From positions 1 to 64,000 of the forward strand of contig CAWBZL010000003.1 in the NCBI GenBank assembly GCA_963793275.1: a stretch of 64,000 nucleotides of DNA, written 5' to 3'. A program made the translations under genes and the position numbers. The notes below the pieces were generated by a model, which was not told the DNA's origin, searched no databases, and was given only the letters and a program-made list of their open reading frames with translations. Source of the stretch: Marinirhabdus sp963793275. Lineage in GTDB: Bacteria > Bacteroidota > Bacteroidia > Flavobacteriales > Flavobacteriaceae. Shown piece by piece: positions 27,595 to 36,850 of the stretch (position 1 is the first letter of the stretch; every line of letters starts with the position of its first letter).

Positions 27595-28191
27595 TTATTT
27601 AAAATCGAATTCAACTTCCGGTGCATTTTCGCTTCCTTCCGCTGCTTTAAAATAGGCTCTTTCTTCAAAACCTAAAAAGCCAGCAAACATATTTGCCGGA
27701 ATTTTTTTAATTTCCACATTTAGCTCTTTTGCGGCTTCATTAAAACGGTTACGTTCTACATTAATCCGGTTTTCAGTTCGTTCCAATTCGTTGATGAGCT
27801 CTTTAAAGTTTTCGTTTGCTTTTAGATCCGGATAACGTTCAAAAACAGCTAAAAGCCTGGAAAGGGCCGAAGTAAGGCCTTGCTGTGCCTGCTGGAATTG
27901 TTGTAATTGCTCTGGAGTAATATTACTAGGGTCTATTTGAATGGAGGTTGCTTTACTTCTGGCTTCGGTAACTTTTATGAGGGTACTTTGCTCAAACTCC
28001 GCATAGCCTTTCGCCGTATTTACAATGTTTGGAATAAGGTCTGCACGACGTTGGTAGGCACTTTCTACATTTCCCCATTGTGCTGAAACACTTTCGTCCA
28101 AAGGTACTAAACGGTTATTTAGACTAGCCAGATAAGCGCCAGCCGCTAAAATAATACCTAATATAATTATAATGGGTAGCCATTTTTTCAT
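27595..28191 (-). CDS. LemA family membrane protein
   Basis: 198 residues: one N-terminal membrane helix (WLPIIIILGIILAAGAYL), then a helical coiled domain with the family motifs NRLVPLDESVSAQWGNVESAYQRRADLIPNI and FNEAAKELN. LemA proteins are broadly conserved with unknown molecular function. In many flavobacteria the gene is followed by TPM-domain genes; here an O-methyltransferase follows instead. Confidence 0.9.
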   Translation of the reverse strand: MKKWLPIIIILGIILAAGAYLASLNNRLVPLDESVSAQWGNVESAYQRRADLIPNIVNTAKGYAEFEQSTLIKVTEARSKATSIQIDPSNITPEQLQQFQQAQQGLTSALSRLLAVFERYPDLKANENFKELINELERTENRINVERNRFNEAAKELNVEIKKIPANMFAGFLGFEERAYFKAAEGSENAPEVEFDFK

Positions 28192-28202
28192 ACGAATGTT
28201 AT

Positions 28203-28532
28203 TTAAAGTTGTTCTTTAATTTTCAGTAATTCAGACTTTACAGTTTCCAGTTTCCGAATGATTTCAAAATTACTTAAGGTTTCTTGTTTGTTTTCTTTTA
28301 AATGAATTTTAGCGCCTTCTAATGTGAACCCGCGTTCTTTCACCAGATGAAATATAAGCTCCAGGTTTTTTATGTCGTCTGGTGTAAACTTCCGATTGCC
28401 TTTGGCGTTTTTTTTTGGTTTCAAAGCGTCAAACTCCTTTTCCCAAAATCGAATAAGGGAAGTGTTCACATCAAAAGCTCTGGCTACTTCGCCGATACTG
28501 TAATATAATTTTTCTGGAAGGTCTACGTGCAT
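28203..28532 (-). CDS. MerR-family transcriptional regulator
   Basis: 109 residues. The N-terminal MerR winged helix is clear (YYSIGEVARAFDVNTSLIRFWEKEFDALKP, GNRKFTPDDIKNL), then a short coiled coil; there is no effector domain. This small form is conserved between M23 peptidase and LemA genes in Flavobacteriia. It lies 11 bp upstream of lemA and likely regulates this group. Ligand unknown. Confidence 0.88.
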   Translation of the reverse strand: MHVDLPEKLYYSIGEVARAFDVNTSLIRFWEKEFDALKPKKNAKGNRKFTPDDIKNLELIFHLVKERGFTLEGAKIHLKENKQETLSNFEIIRKLETVKSELLKIKEQL

Positions 28533-28659
28533 AGTGTTTTATTGCTATACGAAGTTAAGCAAAATATGGAAAGCTTAGGTAGTATTGTTTAAAATTGGTG
28601 TTTCAGAAAAAAAAACAATTGAAAAAAATCTGCAATCAAAAATTTACACGCTACCATCG

Positions 28660-29637
28660 CTAATCTAATGACTGATTCTCCTGTTGTGATTTTTTCAACA
28701 GATCTGCAAATTCTTCCGGACTTAGGTTTCCGTAGTAGAAGTTAATAGGGTTTATGCGCTCATTATCTTTAAACACTTCATAATGTAAATGTGGTGCTTC
28801 ACTGCGGCCTGTGCTTCCAACAAACCCAATTAAATCGCCGCGCTTCACGGTTTGTCCTGCGCGAACGTTGTATTTGTACAGGTGTGCATATAAACTCTCG
28901 TAGCCGTAGCCGTGGTCTATACGTATGTGGTTTCCGTATCCGGAAGCACTATTGTCTGCCCGAGTTACCTTGCCGTCGCCGCTGGCATATACAGGAGTTC
29001 CCCGAGGTGCGGTAAAATCCATTCCCCAGTGTTTTTTTCTTGCTTTTGTAAATGGGTCTGTTCTATACCCATAGCCAGAAGCCATTCTGGTAAGGTCTTC
29101 GTTATTTACAGGTTGAATAGCAGGAATTGCGGCCAGTAGTTTTTCTTTTTCTTCGGCTAGAGAAGCAATTTCATCCAGCGAACGTGACTGTACTACAATT
29201 TGTTTTGTTAAAATATCTAACCGCGTGCTGGCAGTAATGATAAGTTTCGAATTGTCAAAACCTTCCAGATCTTTATACCGGTTTACCCCACCAAAACCTG
29301 CTTTACGTTGTTCGTCAGGGATTGGGTTGGCTTCAAAATAAACGCGATACAGGTTGTTATCTCTGTCTGCAAGATCGTTTAAAACGTTTTCTGCCTGATC
29401 CATTTTTCGGTTCAATAAATCGTACTGAAGTTGCATGTTGGATAACTCGCGCTTTAATGTTTTTTCTTTGGGAGTTTCTACATAAGGAAGGTTTAAATAC
29501 ACCAACAACAATAAAAAACCACTCAGAATCATACCCAATAAACTAAGTAGAAAGATGCCCAGTTTACGGCCTTTTTTCTTTTCAATTTTTCGGTACGAGA
29601 GGGTCTCGCTATCGTAGTAATATTTAACCTTAGACAT
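28660..29637 (-). CDS. M23-family peptidoglycan endopeptidase (LytM type)
   Basis: 325 residues: cytoplasmic start, one membrane helix (about residues 26-50), a coiled-coil stretch (residues 60-105) and a C-terminal LytM domain. The zinc motif HWGMD and the catalytic HLH (in APHLHYEV) are present, so it should be active, unlike the degenerate activator forms. It acts in the periplasm on cell-wall crosslinks. Divergent from alaS, first gene of the run to the O-methyltransferase. Confidence 0.9.
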   Translation of the reverse strand: MSKVKYYYDSETLSYRKIEKKKGRKLGIFLLSLLGMILSGFLLLLVYLNLPYVETPKEKTLKRELSNMQLQYDLLNRKMDQAENVLNDLADRDNNLYRVYFEANPIPDEQRKAGFGGVNRYKDLEGFDNSKLIITASTRLDILTKQIVVQSRSLDEIASLAEEKEKLLAAIPAIQPVNNEDLTRMASGYGYRTDPFTKARKKHWGMDFTAPRGTPVYASGDGKVTRADNSASGYGNHIRIDHGYGYESLYAHLYKYNVRAGQTVKRGDLIGFVGSTGRSEAPHLHYEVFKDNERINPINFYYGNLSPEEFADLLKKSQQENQSLD

Positions 29638-29756
29638 ACGCTAAAAAAATCCTATTTTTGCGGTGAATTAGAACGCTAACTATAAAGTAACGTCCTACAA
29701 ATATATAAATTGTTTTCACGTGTCCAAAAGTGCACGGATTACCAAATAAGAAACAG

Positions 29757-32369
29757 ATGAACTCCAGCGAAATACGCTTAAAATTCTTACAATTTTTTAA
29801 AGATAAGGAACACAAGATTGTTCCTTCGGCACCAATGGTCATTAAAAACGACCCTACCTTAATGTTTACGAACGCAGGTATGGTACCGTTTAAAGAATAC
29901 TTTTTGGGTAATAAAGAAATTAAAAATCCACGTGTATCCGATACTCAAAAATGTTTGCGGGTAAGTGGAAAACACAACGATCTGGAAGAAGTGGGAATGG
30001 ATACCTACCACCATACCATGTTTGAAATGTTAGGAAACTGGAGCTTTGGCGATTACTTCAAAAAAGATGCGATTAACTGGGCGTGGGAGCTGTTAACTAA
30101 GGTCTACGGAATAGATAAGAATATATTATACGTAACTATTTTTGAAGGAGATACGGAAGACAATCTGGAACGTGATACCGAAGCGTATGAACTGTGGAAG
30201 CAATTTGTGCCCCAAAACCGCATCTTAAACGGAAATAAGAAAGACAACTTCTGGGAAATGGGCGAGCAGGGACCGTGTGGACCGTGTTCCGAAATTCATG
30301 TAGACATTCGCTCTGCCGAAGAAAAAGCAAAAATTGATGGTGCCAGCCTGGTAAACCAGGACCATCCGCAAGTTGTGGAGATCTGGAATCTGGTATTTAT
30401 GCAATTTAACCGGAAAGCAAACGGCAGCCTGGAAAAACTTCCCGCGCAGCACGTAGACACTGGAATGGGTTTTGAACGTCTGGCAATGGTGTTACAAGGC
30501 AAACAGAGTAATTACGATACCGATGTGTTTACACCACTCATTCGTGAGGTAGAAGCTGTAACCAATAGCAAGTACGGAAAAGACGAGAAGGTTGACATTG
30601 CTATTAGAGTAATTTCAGATCACGTGCGGGCGGTGGCATTTAGTATTGCAGACGGGCAGTTGCCAAGCAATACCGGAGCCGGGTATGTAATACGACGTAT
30701 TCTGAGACGTGCCATCCGCTACGGCTTTACTTTTCTGGATACTAAAGAGCCTTTTATTTTCAAATTAATTGAAACGCTTACGAAACAAATGGGCGAAGCG
30801 TTTCCGGAATTGAAGAAAGAGAAAAATTTAATTACCAATGTTATTAAAGAGGAGGAAGCTTCATTTTTACGAACGCTGGATCAGGGGTTGGTGTTGTTAG
30901 AAAATATTATTACAGAAGCACATGGAAGTGAAATTTCAGGATCGAAAGCGTTTGAATTGTATGATACCTTTGGATTCCCGATAGATCTTACGAGTTTAAT
31001 TTTACGTGAAAGAGGTTTTGCTCTCAATGAAAGAGAGTTTGAAAAGGAGCTTCAAAAACAAAAAGAACGCTCTCGCGCTGCTACTAAAGTGGCAACTGGA
31101 GATTGGACCATTTTAAACGAAGATACCGAAGAGGAATTTGTAGGCTACGACACGTTGGAAACCGACGTGAAAATTACCCGCTACCGCAAAACCGAAAGCA
31201 AGAAAGAAGGTGTACAATACCAGTTGGTTTTCAATCTTACACCGTTTTATCCTGAAGGCGGTGGTCAGGTAGGCGATAAAGGCTATCTGGAAGCGCCTAA
31301 TGGCGAGGTGGTTTACATTGTAGATACTAAAAAGGAGAACAACCTGATTGTGCATTACGCGAAAAATTTACCCAGAAATACAGAAGATACTTTTAAAGCG
31401 GTGGTAGACGCAAAACAACGTAACAGAACGGCTTCCAATCACACAGCAACACATTTATTACACCAGGCGCTCCGTAACATTCTTGGAGAACACGTGGAGC
31501 AAAAGGGAAGTATGGTGCATAGTGGTAATTTGAGATTCGATTTTTCACATTTCAGTAAGGTGACAGAAGAACAGTTACGTGAAGTAGAAGATTTTGTAAA
31601 TGCAAGAATTAGAGAAGGTATTGCGCTGGTGGAAAGAAGAGGAATTCCTTATAAACAAGCTATAGACGAAGGTGCTATTGCTTTATTTGGTGAGAAATAC
31701 GGCGATGCAGTACGTGCTATTAAATTTGGAAAATCGATGGAATTGTGCGGTGGAACTCACGTAGAGAATACAAGCGATGTATGGCATTTTATTATTACTT
31801 CGGAAGGTGCTGTAGCTAGCGGAATAAGGCGTATTGAAGCCATTACGGGAGATGCTGCCAAAACGTATTTTGAAGAGAGAAGCGGTGTGTTCAAGGAAGT
31901 TCAGAAATTACTGAATAATACCAAAGATCCTGTTTTAGCTATTGAAAAATTGCAGGACGAAAACAGCAGTCTCCAAAAGCAACTGGAAGAATTGCTGAAG
32001 GACAAGGCAAAAAATATAAAAGGCGACCTTAAAAAGAAAGTGGAAGTAGTGCATGGTATAAATTTTCTGGCAGAGGAAGTAGATCTGGATGCTGGCGGAT
32101 TAAAAGATCTTGCATTTGAATTGGGCGGCGAGCTGGATAATCTCTTTATATTATTTGGAAGCAAAGCAGGAGGGAAGGCACTATTAACCTGTTATATTTC
32201 AAAAGAACTGGCAAACCAAAAGAATTTGAATGCTGGCCAGATTGTAAGAGAATTAGGAAAGCATATTCAAGGCGGTGGCGGCGGACAGCCATTTTTTGCA
32301 ACCGCAGGAGGAAAGAATCCGGATGGGGTTGAGATAGCTTTGGAGGCTGCAAAGGCTTATTTAAAGTAA
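29757..32369 (+). CDS. alaS: Alanyl-tRNA synthetase
   Basis: 870 residues from ATG 29757; an ATG at 29730 would add nine residues of no family likeness. The N-terminus has the family start (SSEIRLKFLQFFKDKEHKIVPSAP), then the catalytic core, the editing domain with SNHTATHLLHQALR and CGGTHVENTSDV (zinc ligands), and the C-terminal DHHA1-like Gly-rich end (GGGGGQPFFATAGG). It charges tRNA-Ala and edits mischarged Ser/Gly. Divergent from the M23 gene. Confidence 0.97.
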   Translation: MNSSEIRLKFLQFFKDKEHKIVPSAPMVIKNDPTLMFTNAGMVPFKEYFLGNKEIKNPRVSDTQKCLRVSGKHNDLEEVGMDTYHHTMFEMLGNWSFGDYFKKDAINWAWELLTKVYGIDKNILYVTIFEGDTEDNLERDTEAYELWKQFVPQNRILNGNKKDNFWEMGEQGPCGPCSEIHVDIRSAEEKAKIDGASLVNQDHPQVVEIWNLVFMQFNRKANGSLEKLPAQHVDTGMGFERLAMVLQGKQSNYDTDVFTPLIREVEAVTNSKYGKDEKVDIAIRVISDHVRAVAFSIADGQLPSNTGAGYVIRRILRRAIRYGFTFLDTKEPFIFKLIETLTKQMGEAFPELKKEKNLITNVIKEEEASFLRTLDQGLVLLENIITEAHGSEISGSKAFELYDTFGFPIDLTSLILRERGFALNEREFEKELQKQKERSRAATKVATGDWTILNEDTEEEFVGYDTLETDVKITRYRKTESKKEGVQYQLVFNLTPFYPEGGGQVGDKGYLEAPNGEVVYIVDTKKENNLIVHYAKNLPRNTEDTFKAVVDAKQRNRTASNHTATHLLHQALRNILGEHVEQKGSMVHSGNLRFDFSHFSKVTEEQLREVEDFVNARIREGIALVERRGIPYKQAIDEGAIALFGEKYGDAVRAIKFGKSMELCGGTHVENTSDVWHFIITSEGAVASGIRRIEAITGDAAKTYFEERSGVFKEVQKLLNNTKDPVLAIEKLQDENSSLQKQLEELLKDKAKNIKGDLKKKVEVVHGINFLAEEVDLDAGGLKDLAFELGGELDNLFILFGSKAGGKALLTCYISKELANQKNLNAGQIVRELGKHIQGGGGGQPFFATAGGKNPDGVEIALEAAKAYLK

Positions 32370-32431
32370 TATGTGGGCAGTGGGAGTAGGCAGTTTTTGA
32401 CTTGCTCCTACTGCAACTGGATACTGAAAAG

Positions 32432-33394
32432 ATGAAACTACAAACCAACATACCGCTTACACCCGAAATAAACCAAATAGAGTATAGCGATAAAGTTATA
32501 TTGTTAGGTTCTTGTTTTACGGAACATATTGGCGGTAAACTGGACTATTTTAAGTTTCAGAATTTGCAAAACCCTTTCGGCATTATATTTCACCCTTTGG
32601 CCATAGAGAATTTAGTGAAACGTGCCGTTGAGAAAACACGTTTTACTGAACAAGATGTTTTTGAACGTGACGGGCAGTGGTTCAGTTTTGAGGCTCATTC
32701 TTCGGTAACGGCAACTAAACAAAGTGATCTGGTGATTTTGTTAAATGCGCGTCTGGAGCAATTTTCCAATTATCTTTCGGAAGCATCACACATTGTTTTC
32801 ACTTTTGGAACTGCCTGGGTGTATCGGCATATAACTTTAGATACGGTAGTTGCTAATTGTCATAAAATTAAGCAATCAACTTTTAAAAAGGAATTGCTTT
32901 CGGTGCAGGAAATTTCAGCAAGTATAGAAAGAGTTATTTCGCTTATTTCAGAAGTAAATCTTTCAACACAAATTATTATAACTGTTTCACCTGTGCGACA
33001 TTTAAAAGATGGTTTTGTGGAGAATACAAGAAGCAAAGCGCATTTAATAGCAGGTATCCACCAGTTCAACGGTCAACAATCAAAAATCTCCAATCCACAA
33101 TCATGCTATTTTCCATCTTTTGAAATTATGATGGATGAGTTACGGGATTATCGTTTTTACGGAAAAGATATGTTGCATCCTAACGCAACTGCGATTCAGT
33201 ATATCTGGGAGAAGTTCCAATTGGTTTGGATAGCTTCGGAAACTACCACTCTTCAAAAAGAAATTGACACCATACAAAAGGGATTGGAACACCGGGCTTT
33301 TAATCCTGCTGGTGAAGCCTATTTAAAATTTCAGCAAAACCTGCAGCAGAAAATTGAAAAGGTAAAAGAGGAGTTGCCATTTGTTCAGTTTTAA
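32432..33394 (+). CDS. GSCFA-domain protein
   Basis: 320 residues from ATG 32432; the in-frame ATG at 32402 lies in repeat-like intergenic sequence. The family-naming LGSCFTEHIG motif is at residues 25-34, followed by NPFGIIFHP, TFGTAWVY and YFPSFEIMMDELRDYRFY. The family has an SGNH-hydrolase-like fold and is nearly restricted to Bacteroidota and Alphaproteobacteria; its substrate is unknown. Residues around NGQQSKISNPQSC just before YFPSFE are encoded by a short sequence that recurs in an intergenic gap at 50883-50917, so a dispersed repeat seems to have entered the gene in frame. Confidence 0.88.
   Translation: MKLQTNIPLTPEINQIEYSDKVILLGSCFTEHIGGKLDYFKFQNLQNPFGIIFHPLAIENLVKRAVEKTRFTEQDVFERDGQWFSFEAHSSVTATKQSDLVILLNARLEQFSNYLSEASHIVFTFGTAWVYRHITLDTVVANCHKIKQSTFKKELLSVQEISASIERVISLISEVNLSTQIIITVSPVRHLKDGFVENTRSKAHLIAGIHQFNGQQSKISNPQSCYFPSFEIMMDELRDYRFYGKDMLHPNATAIQYIWEKFQLVWIASETTTLQKEIDTIQKGLEHRAFNPAGEAYLKFQQNLQQKIEKVKEELPFVQF
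33073..33103 (+). repeat. Dispersed repeat copy inside the GSCFA gene
   Basis: Contains CAATCAAAAATCTCCAATC, which is found in reverse complement at 50883-50917 in an intergenic gap. The surrounding bases also match loosely (CAACAATC before, CACAATC after). Confidence 0.65.
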
Positions 33395-33410
33395 AGATTT
33401 ATTTTGTTAG

Positions 33411-33480
33411 AATAGAGAATAGAGAATAGAGAATAGAGAATAGAGAATAGAGAATAGAGAATAGAGAATAGAGAATAGAA
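33411..33480. repeat. Heptanucleotide tandem repeat (AATAGAG) x10
   Basis: Ten head-to-tail 7-bp units with only the last one altered (AATAGAA). It starts 17 bp after the GSCFA stop codon. Such long pure 7-bp arrays change length easily by slippage. Being outside a gene, it could alter mRNA ends or spacing but not a reading frame. The rest of the 376-bp gap (33395-33770) holds the palindromic operator and promoter at 33697-33744; nothing else was seen. Confidence 0.95.
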
Positions 33481-33696
33481 GAGTAATTTTGAATCTTCTT
33501 GATTAATGTTGCCTGTTTTCAATTAATTATTCATCGTTTTATGTGCAACAATTTTCTTTCTTCTTCCCCCGCACGCCCTGATATTTCTAAAGGGAGGTAG
33601 CTCAGCAATAATTAAAAGAAGAGCGAGCGAAAGCAGCCCGTACACTACCAGCATCATTAGTTGTATACTACCCTCTACCGACTAAAAACTATATTT

Positions 33697-33714
33697 ATAC
33701 GTCATTTGCCCTAT
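33697..33714 (+). promoter_or_regulatory. 18-bp palindromic operator, site A (DUF6252-like lipoprotein)
   Basis: ATACGTCATTTGCCCTAT, fitting consensus ATACGGCAwwTGCCsTAT. A -7-like box CACTTTTG starts 23 bp after its end (33737-33744), and the lipoprotein ATG lies 57 bp after its end. TTG at 33714-33716 could be the -33 element. Confidence 0.65.
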
Positions 33715-33770
33715 TGATTGGTTTTCAGTTTTGTACCACTTTTGTACCATAAACTTAAAAACCTTTAATT

Positions 33771-34283
33771 ATGAAAACTTTAAAAAATGTAATGCTTGTA
33801 CTTTTAATGAGTCTGGCAATAGTATCTTGTAAAAAAGATGATGACGGTGGAGATGATCCTCAAGGAGGAGATGGTACCCTTACTGCAAACGTAGGTGGCG
33901 CGTCTTATACAGCAACTTTTGGTATAACTGCACAAATTTCTGGAAGTGGTTCTGCACAAGTTCTGGCAATTTCTGGAGGTACAGCAGACTCCGAAAATTT
34001 ACAAATGATTATACAAGGATTTGACGGTGAAGGAACATATGATCTCAGTTTTGTAAATATTGGAACTTACACCATTCTAACCGATATTAATGATCCTATG
34101 AGCGTAGTAATTTATTCAACTGTAGGTAATGCACAATCTGTGAATGGTGAGGTAAATGTTTCTAGTTTTGATGGAAATACTGCAAAAGGTACTTTTGAAT
34201 TTACCGCCATCAATTTAGACGATGCTTCAGATGTAAAAGAAGTAACCAATGGATCATTTAATATCACGGTAACCAATCAATAA
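33771..34283 (+). CDS. Secreted lipoprotein, DUF6252-like
   Basis: 170 residues. Signal with lipobox LAIVSC at about residues 15-20, then an acidic KKDDDGGDDPQGGDG linker typical of surface-exposed Bacteroidota lipoproteins, then a beta-rich domain of about 130 residues (LTANVGGASYTATF, ending GSFNITVTNQ). The pattern resembles DUF6252-type domains; function unknown. It carries the palindromic operator (site A) and is the first member of the putative two-component regulon. A terminator follows. Confidence 0.72.
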   Translation: MKTLKNVMLVLLMSLAIVSCKKDDDGGDDPQGGDGTLTANVGGASYTATFGITAQISGSGSAQVLAISGGTADSENLQMIIQGFDGEGTYDLSFVNIGTYTILTDINDPMSVVIYSTVGNAQSVNGEVNVSSFDGNTAKGTFEFTAINLDDASDVKEVTNGSFNITVTNQ

Positions 34284-34324
34284 AAGCATTAAAGAAAATC
34301 TCAGTGTTGAGGTTTTTACGTGGA

Positions 34325-34363
34325 GCCGGGAGTGGGACACTATGTTCAACTTCCGGTTTTTTG
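34325..34363 (+). terminator. Probable terminator after the lipoprotein gene
   Basis: Inverted pair GCCGGGAGT / ACTTCCGGT with a loop, followed by six T (34357-34362). It sits between convergent genes. Confidence 0.65.
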
Positions 34364-34394
34364 TTCTGAATACTTTAAAGTGAGAATCGTTTCT

Positions 34395-36530
34395 TTATTT
34401 TTTATTTTCTAAATCCAAAATGCGATCCTCCAGCGCTTTGAATCGCGAGATGTGTGCCTTTAAATCCTTTATTTCCCCTTGCTGCTCCTGGATAGCTTTT
34501 ACAAGTACCGGGATAAAATCGGAGTAACGCAAACTTAAATATCCTTCGGCATCTACTGTTAACAATCCTTGATCTTCATATCCTAATTCTTCTAAGACTG
34601 TTTGCACCTCTTGGGCTATAAAACCAATTTCACGGGATTGTTTTGGATTGGAGGTGCGGATATAATCTACTGGCCGGAGTAAATGTATCATAGACAGGCC
34701 ATACGGCAAGGTACGAACCATTTTTTTCCAATGCTCGTCTGAGGTAATAGACCAAGCTACCTGAATTCCTGCATACGTGATGGCCGTATTTCCTAAGCGA
34801 ATCTGATTATTTGCTGTACCATTCAGGACTTGGGCGTCGTATCCAATGGCAATATTATTGGTTCCCGTTGTTATATTGAATCCAGCTTGACTGCCGATAG
34901 CGGTGTTTTCGGTGCCAGTTGTATTCTCAGCCAATGCATAACTTCCTATTGCAGTGTTGTAAAAGGAGATGTTGTCTTCCAGGGAGTGACTTCCAAGAGC
35001 TGTGTTGTTAAATCCTCCATTATTAGCGTATAAAGCTCTGGTTCCAACTGCCGTATTGTTATCTCCAATTACATTGGTATAAAGCGATTCCGATCCTACG
35101 GCAGTGTTGTTGTCCGATTCATTGTTGTAAAGGGATTGGTATCCGTTGGCGGTATTGCCGGAGCCAACTTCGTTACTGTACAAGGCTGCGTAGCCCGTGG
35201 CGGTATTGGGCGTTCCACTATTATTGTTGGTAAGGGAAAAGGAACCTAATGCAGTATTGTAATTTACAGTATTGTTACGGAGCGATTCATTTCCAACAGC
35301 GGTATTATCGTTTCCAATGGTATTATTTAGCAAAGCGTAAGTACCCATAGCGGTATTAAAATCTCCTGATGTATTAGCAGTAAGAGTACCACTGCCATTG
35401 GCAGTATTCTGAATACCTGAAGTATTCTCGCTGAGTGCGTAACTTCCGCTTGCGGTATTTAAATAAGCGATGTTGTCTTCAAGGGCCGACCTACCAATGG
35501 CCGTATTATTATAGCCGCCAATGTTAGCATATAAGGCTCTGGTTCCAACTGCCGTATTGCTATTTCCCATTGCGTTTGAATACAGCGATTCCGATCCTAC
35601 AGCAGTATTATTATCTGAGTCATTATTGTAAAGAGACTGGTAGCCGGTAGCTGTATTACCCGAACCACCATCATTACTGTACAAGGCGGCATAACCCATT
35701 GCTGTATTGGGTGTTCCGCTGTTATTGTTTGTAAGGGAAAAGGATCCTACAGCCGTATTGTAATTTGCTGTGTTGTTACGGAGCGATTCATTTCCAACAG
35801 CGGTATTATCGTTTCCAACAGTATTATTCAGTAAAGAGAAAGTACCCATTGCGGTGTTAAAATTTCCTAGTGTATTAAAAGCAAGAGTGCCACTTCCATG
35901 AGCAGTATTTGCGGTGCCGGCGGTATTGTTGTTCAGTGAATAATTTCCAGTTGCAGTATTATCATATTCAACATTATTTTCCAGAGCAGCAACTCCTAGA
36001 GCCGTATTGCCCGTTCCAAATACATTTGCGTACAAGGTTCTATATCCCACTGCCACGTTTCCTTCACCTGCCGTATTGGAAAACAGCGATTCAAACCCTA
36101 TGCCTACATTTTGATTATGAGAACTATTATCGCTTGCGCCTGAGCTACTTCCGAGAAATACAGAAGATCCATTATTTGTACCGTCATTGTCCGATTTGCC
36201 GTCTGTAAGATCATTGATTCGCTCTACCGATCCCCCGGCCGAGACCGAAACCCAGGACATGGTGTTTTGGTTCCAATAGTAAAAACCACGTGTGGGTACC
36301 CCGTTTCCGGTTACAAAAACCAGCATCCCATCCTGGTTCATAGTGGGAGGAGGGGCTGGATAGTCATCTATTTTCGGAATAAGGATTCCGTCTGTATTGG
36401 CTGGGGTTATTTGGCTGCTTGACCGAATCTCCAGTTGTGCCCCAGGAGTTATGGTTCCAATACCTACTTGCGCAGTAAGAAAAATGGAACAACTTAAAAA
36501 TCCGATAATCAAAATGTAATTTTTTTTCAT
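34395..36530 (-). CDS. Tail-fibre-like protein with YadA-type head repeats and C-terminal S74 (endosialidase chaperone) domain
   Basis: 711 residues. Signal peptide, then the Bacteroidota motif VGIGTITPGAQLEI, a short linker, and residues from about 110 to 570 made of some 30 short repeats of the form NTAxGxxALxNNTxG, as in left-handed beta-roll adhesin heads. Two longer blocks are almost the same, 501 bp (167 residues) apart. The C-terminus (SDEHWKK...REIGFIAQEVQ...SLRYSDFIPVLVKAIQEQQ) is an intramolecular chaperone of the S74 family with the Ser and Lys of the self-cleavage site (S-D-E-H-W-K) in place, plus a coiled coil. It probably forms a secreted trimeric fibre. It lacks the regulon operator of its neighbours. 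Confidence 0.85.
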   Translation of the reverse strand: MKKNYILIIGFLSCSIFLTAQVGIGTITPGAQLEIRSSSQITPANTDGILIPKIDDYPAPPPTMNQDGMLVFVTGNGVPTRGFYYWNQNTMSWVSVSAGGSVERINDLTDGKSDNDGTNNGSSVFLGSSSGASDNSSHNQNVGIGFESLFSNTAGEGNVAVGYRTLYANVFGTGNTALGVAALENNVEYDNTATGNYSLNNNTAGTANTAHGSGTLAFNTLGNFNTAMGTFSLLNNTVGNDNTAVGNESLRNNTANYNTAVGSFSLTNNNSGTPNTAMGYAALYSNDGGSGNTATGYQSLYNNDSDNNTAVGSESLYSNAMGNSNTAVGTRALYANIGGYNNTAIGRSALEDNIAYLNTASGSYALSENTSGIQNTANGSGTLTANTSGDFNTAMGTYALLNNTIGNDNTAVGNESLRNNTVNYNTALGSFSLTNNNSGTPNTATGYAALYSNEVGSGNTANGYQSLYNNESDNNTAVGSESLYTNVIGDNNTAVGTRALYANNGGFNNTALGSHSLEDNISFYNTAIGSYALAENTTGTENTAIGSQAGFNITTGTNNIAIGYDAQVLNGTANNQIRLGNTAITYAGIQVAWSITSDEHWKKMVRTLPYGLSMIHLLRPVDYIRTSNPKQSREIGFIAQEVQTVLEELGYEDQGLLTVDAEGYLSLRYSDFIPVLVKAIQEQQGEIKDLKAHISRFKALEDRILDLENKK

Positions 36531-36775
36531 GGTATTCTTGCTTTATGATAGTGTGAAAGTAGGTGTAAGCTTAAATATTAACTAGAAGATATGTAACAAA
36601 ACCTATGAATTATTTTTTTTTCGCTTTATACTTTCCTTTGTCTCTTCTTGATTTTAAAAAGGGTCGTTGCACTGCGATTCTGGGAGTTTCTACTTTCGTA
36701 TTGATACTTTTCTTTCATATACTTCAAAATTGTACGTACAGCTTCCTACCCTTTATTCGGTACTTATTTTCAACA

Positions 36776-36793
36776 ATACGTCATCTGCCCTAT
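36776..36793 (+). promoter_or_regulatory. 18-bp palindromic operator, site B (beta-propeller protein)
   Basis: ATACGTCATCTGCCCTAT, differing from site A by one base. The -7-like box CATCTTTA begins 23 bp after its end (36816-36823) and the ATG follows 57 bp after its end, both as at site A. The remaining 320-bp divergent gap (36531-36850) holds no gene I can support. Confidence 0.65.
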
Positions 36794-36850
36794 TGAAATG
36801 CCCTGATCGAAATCGCATCTTTACACTATCAACTTGTAAAAACCTTTAAT

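Noticed and set aside
33411..33480. CRISPR-like array
   Set aside because: 7-bp units without spacers; a simple tandem repeat.
36605..36849. Short overlapping + strand open frames before the beta-propeller gene
   Set aside because: Low-complexity Phe/Leu-rich translations that run through the operator and promoter; no coding likeness.
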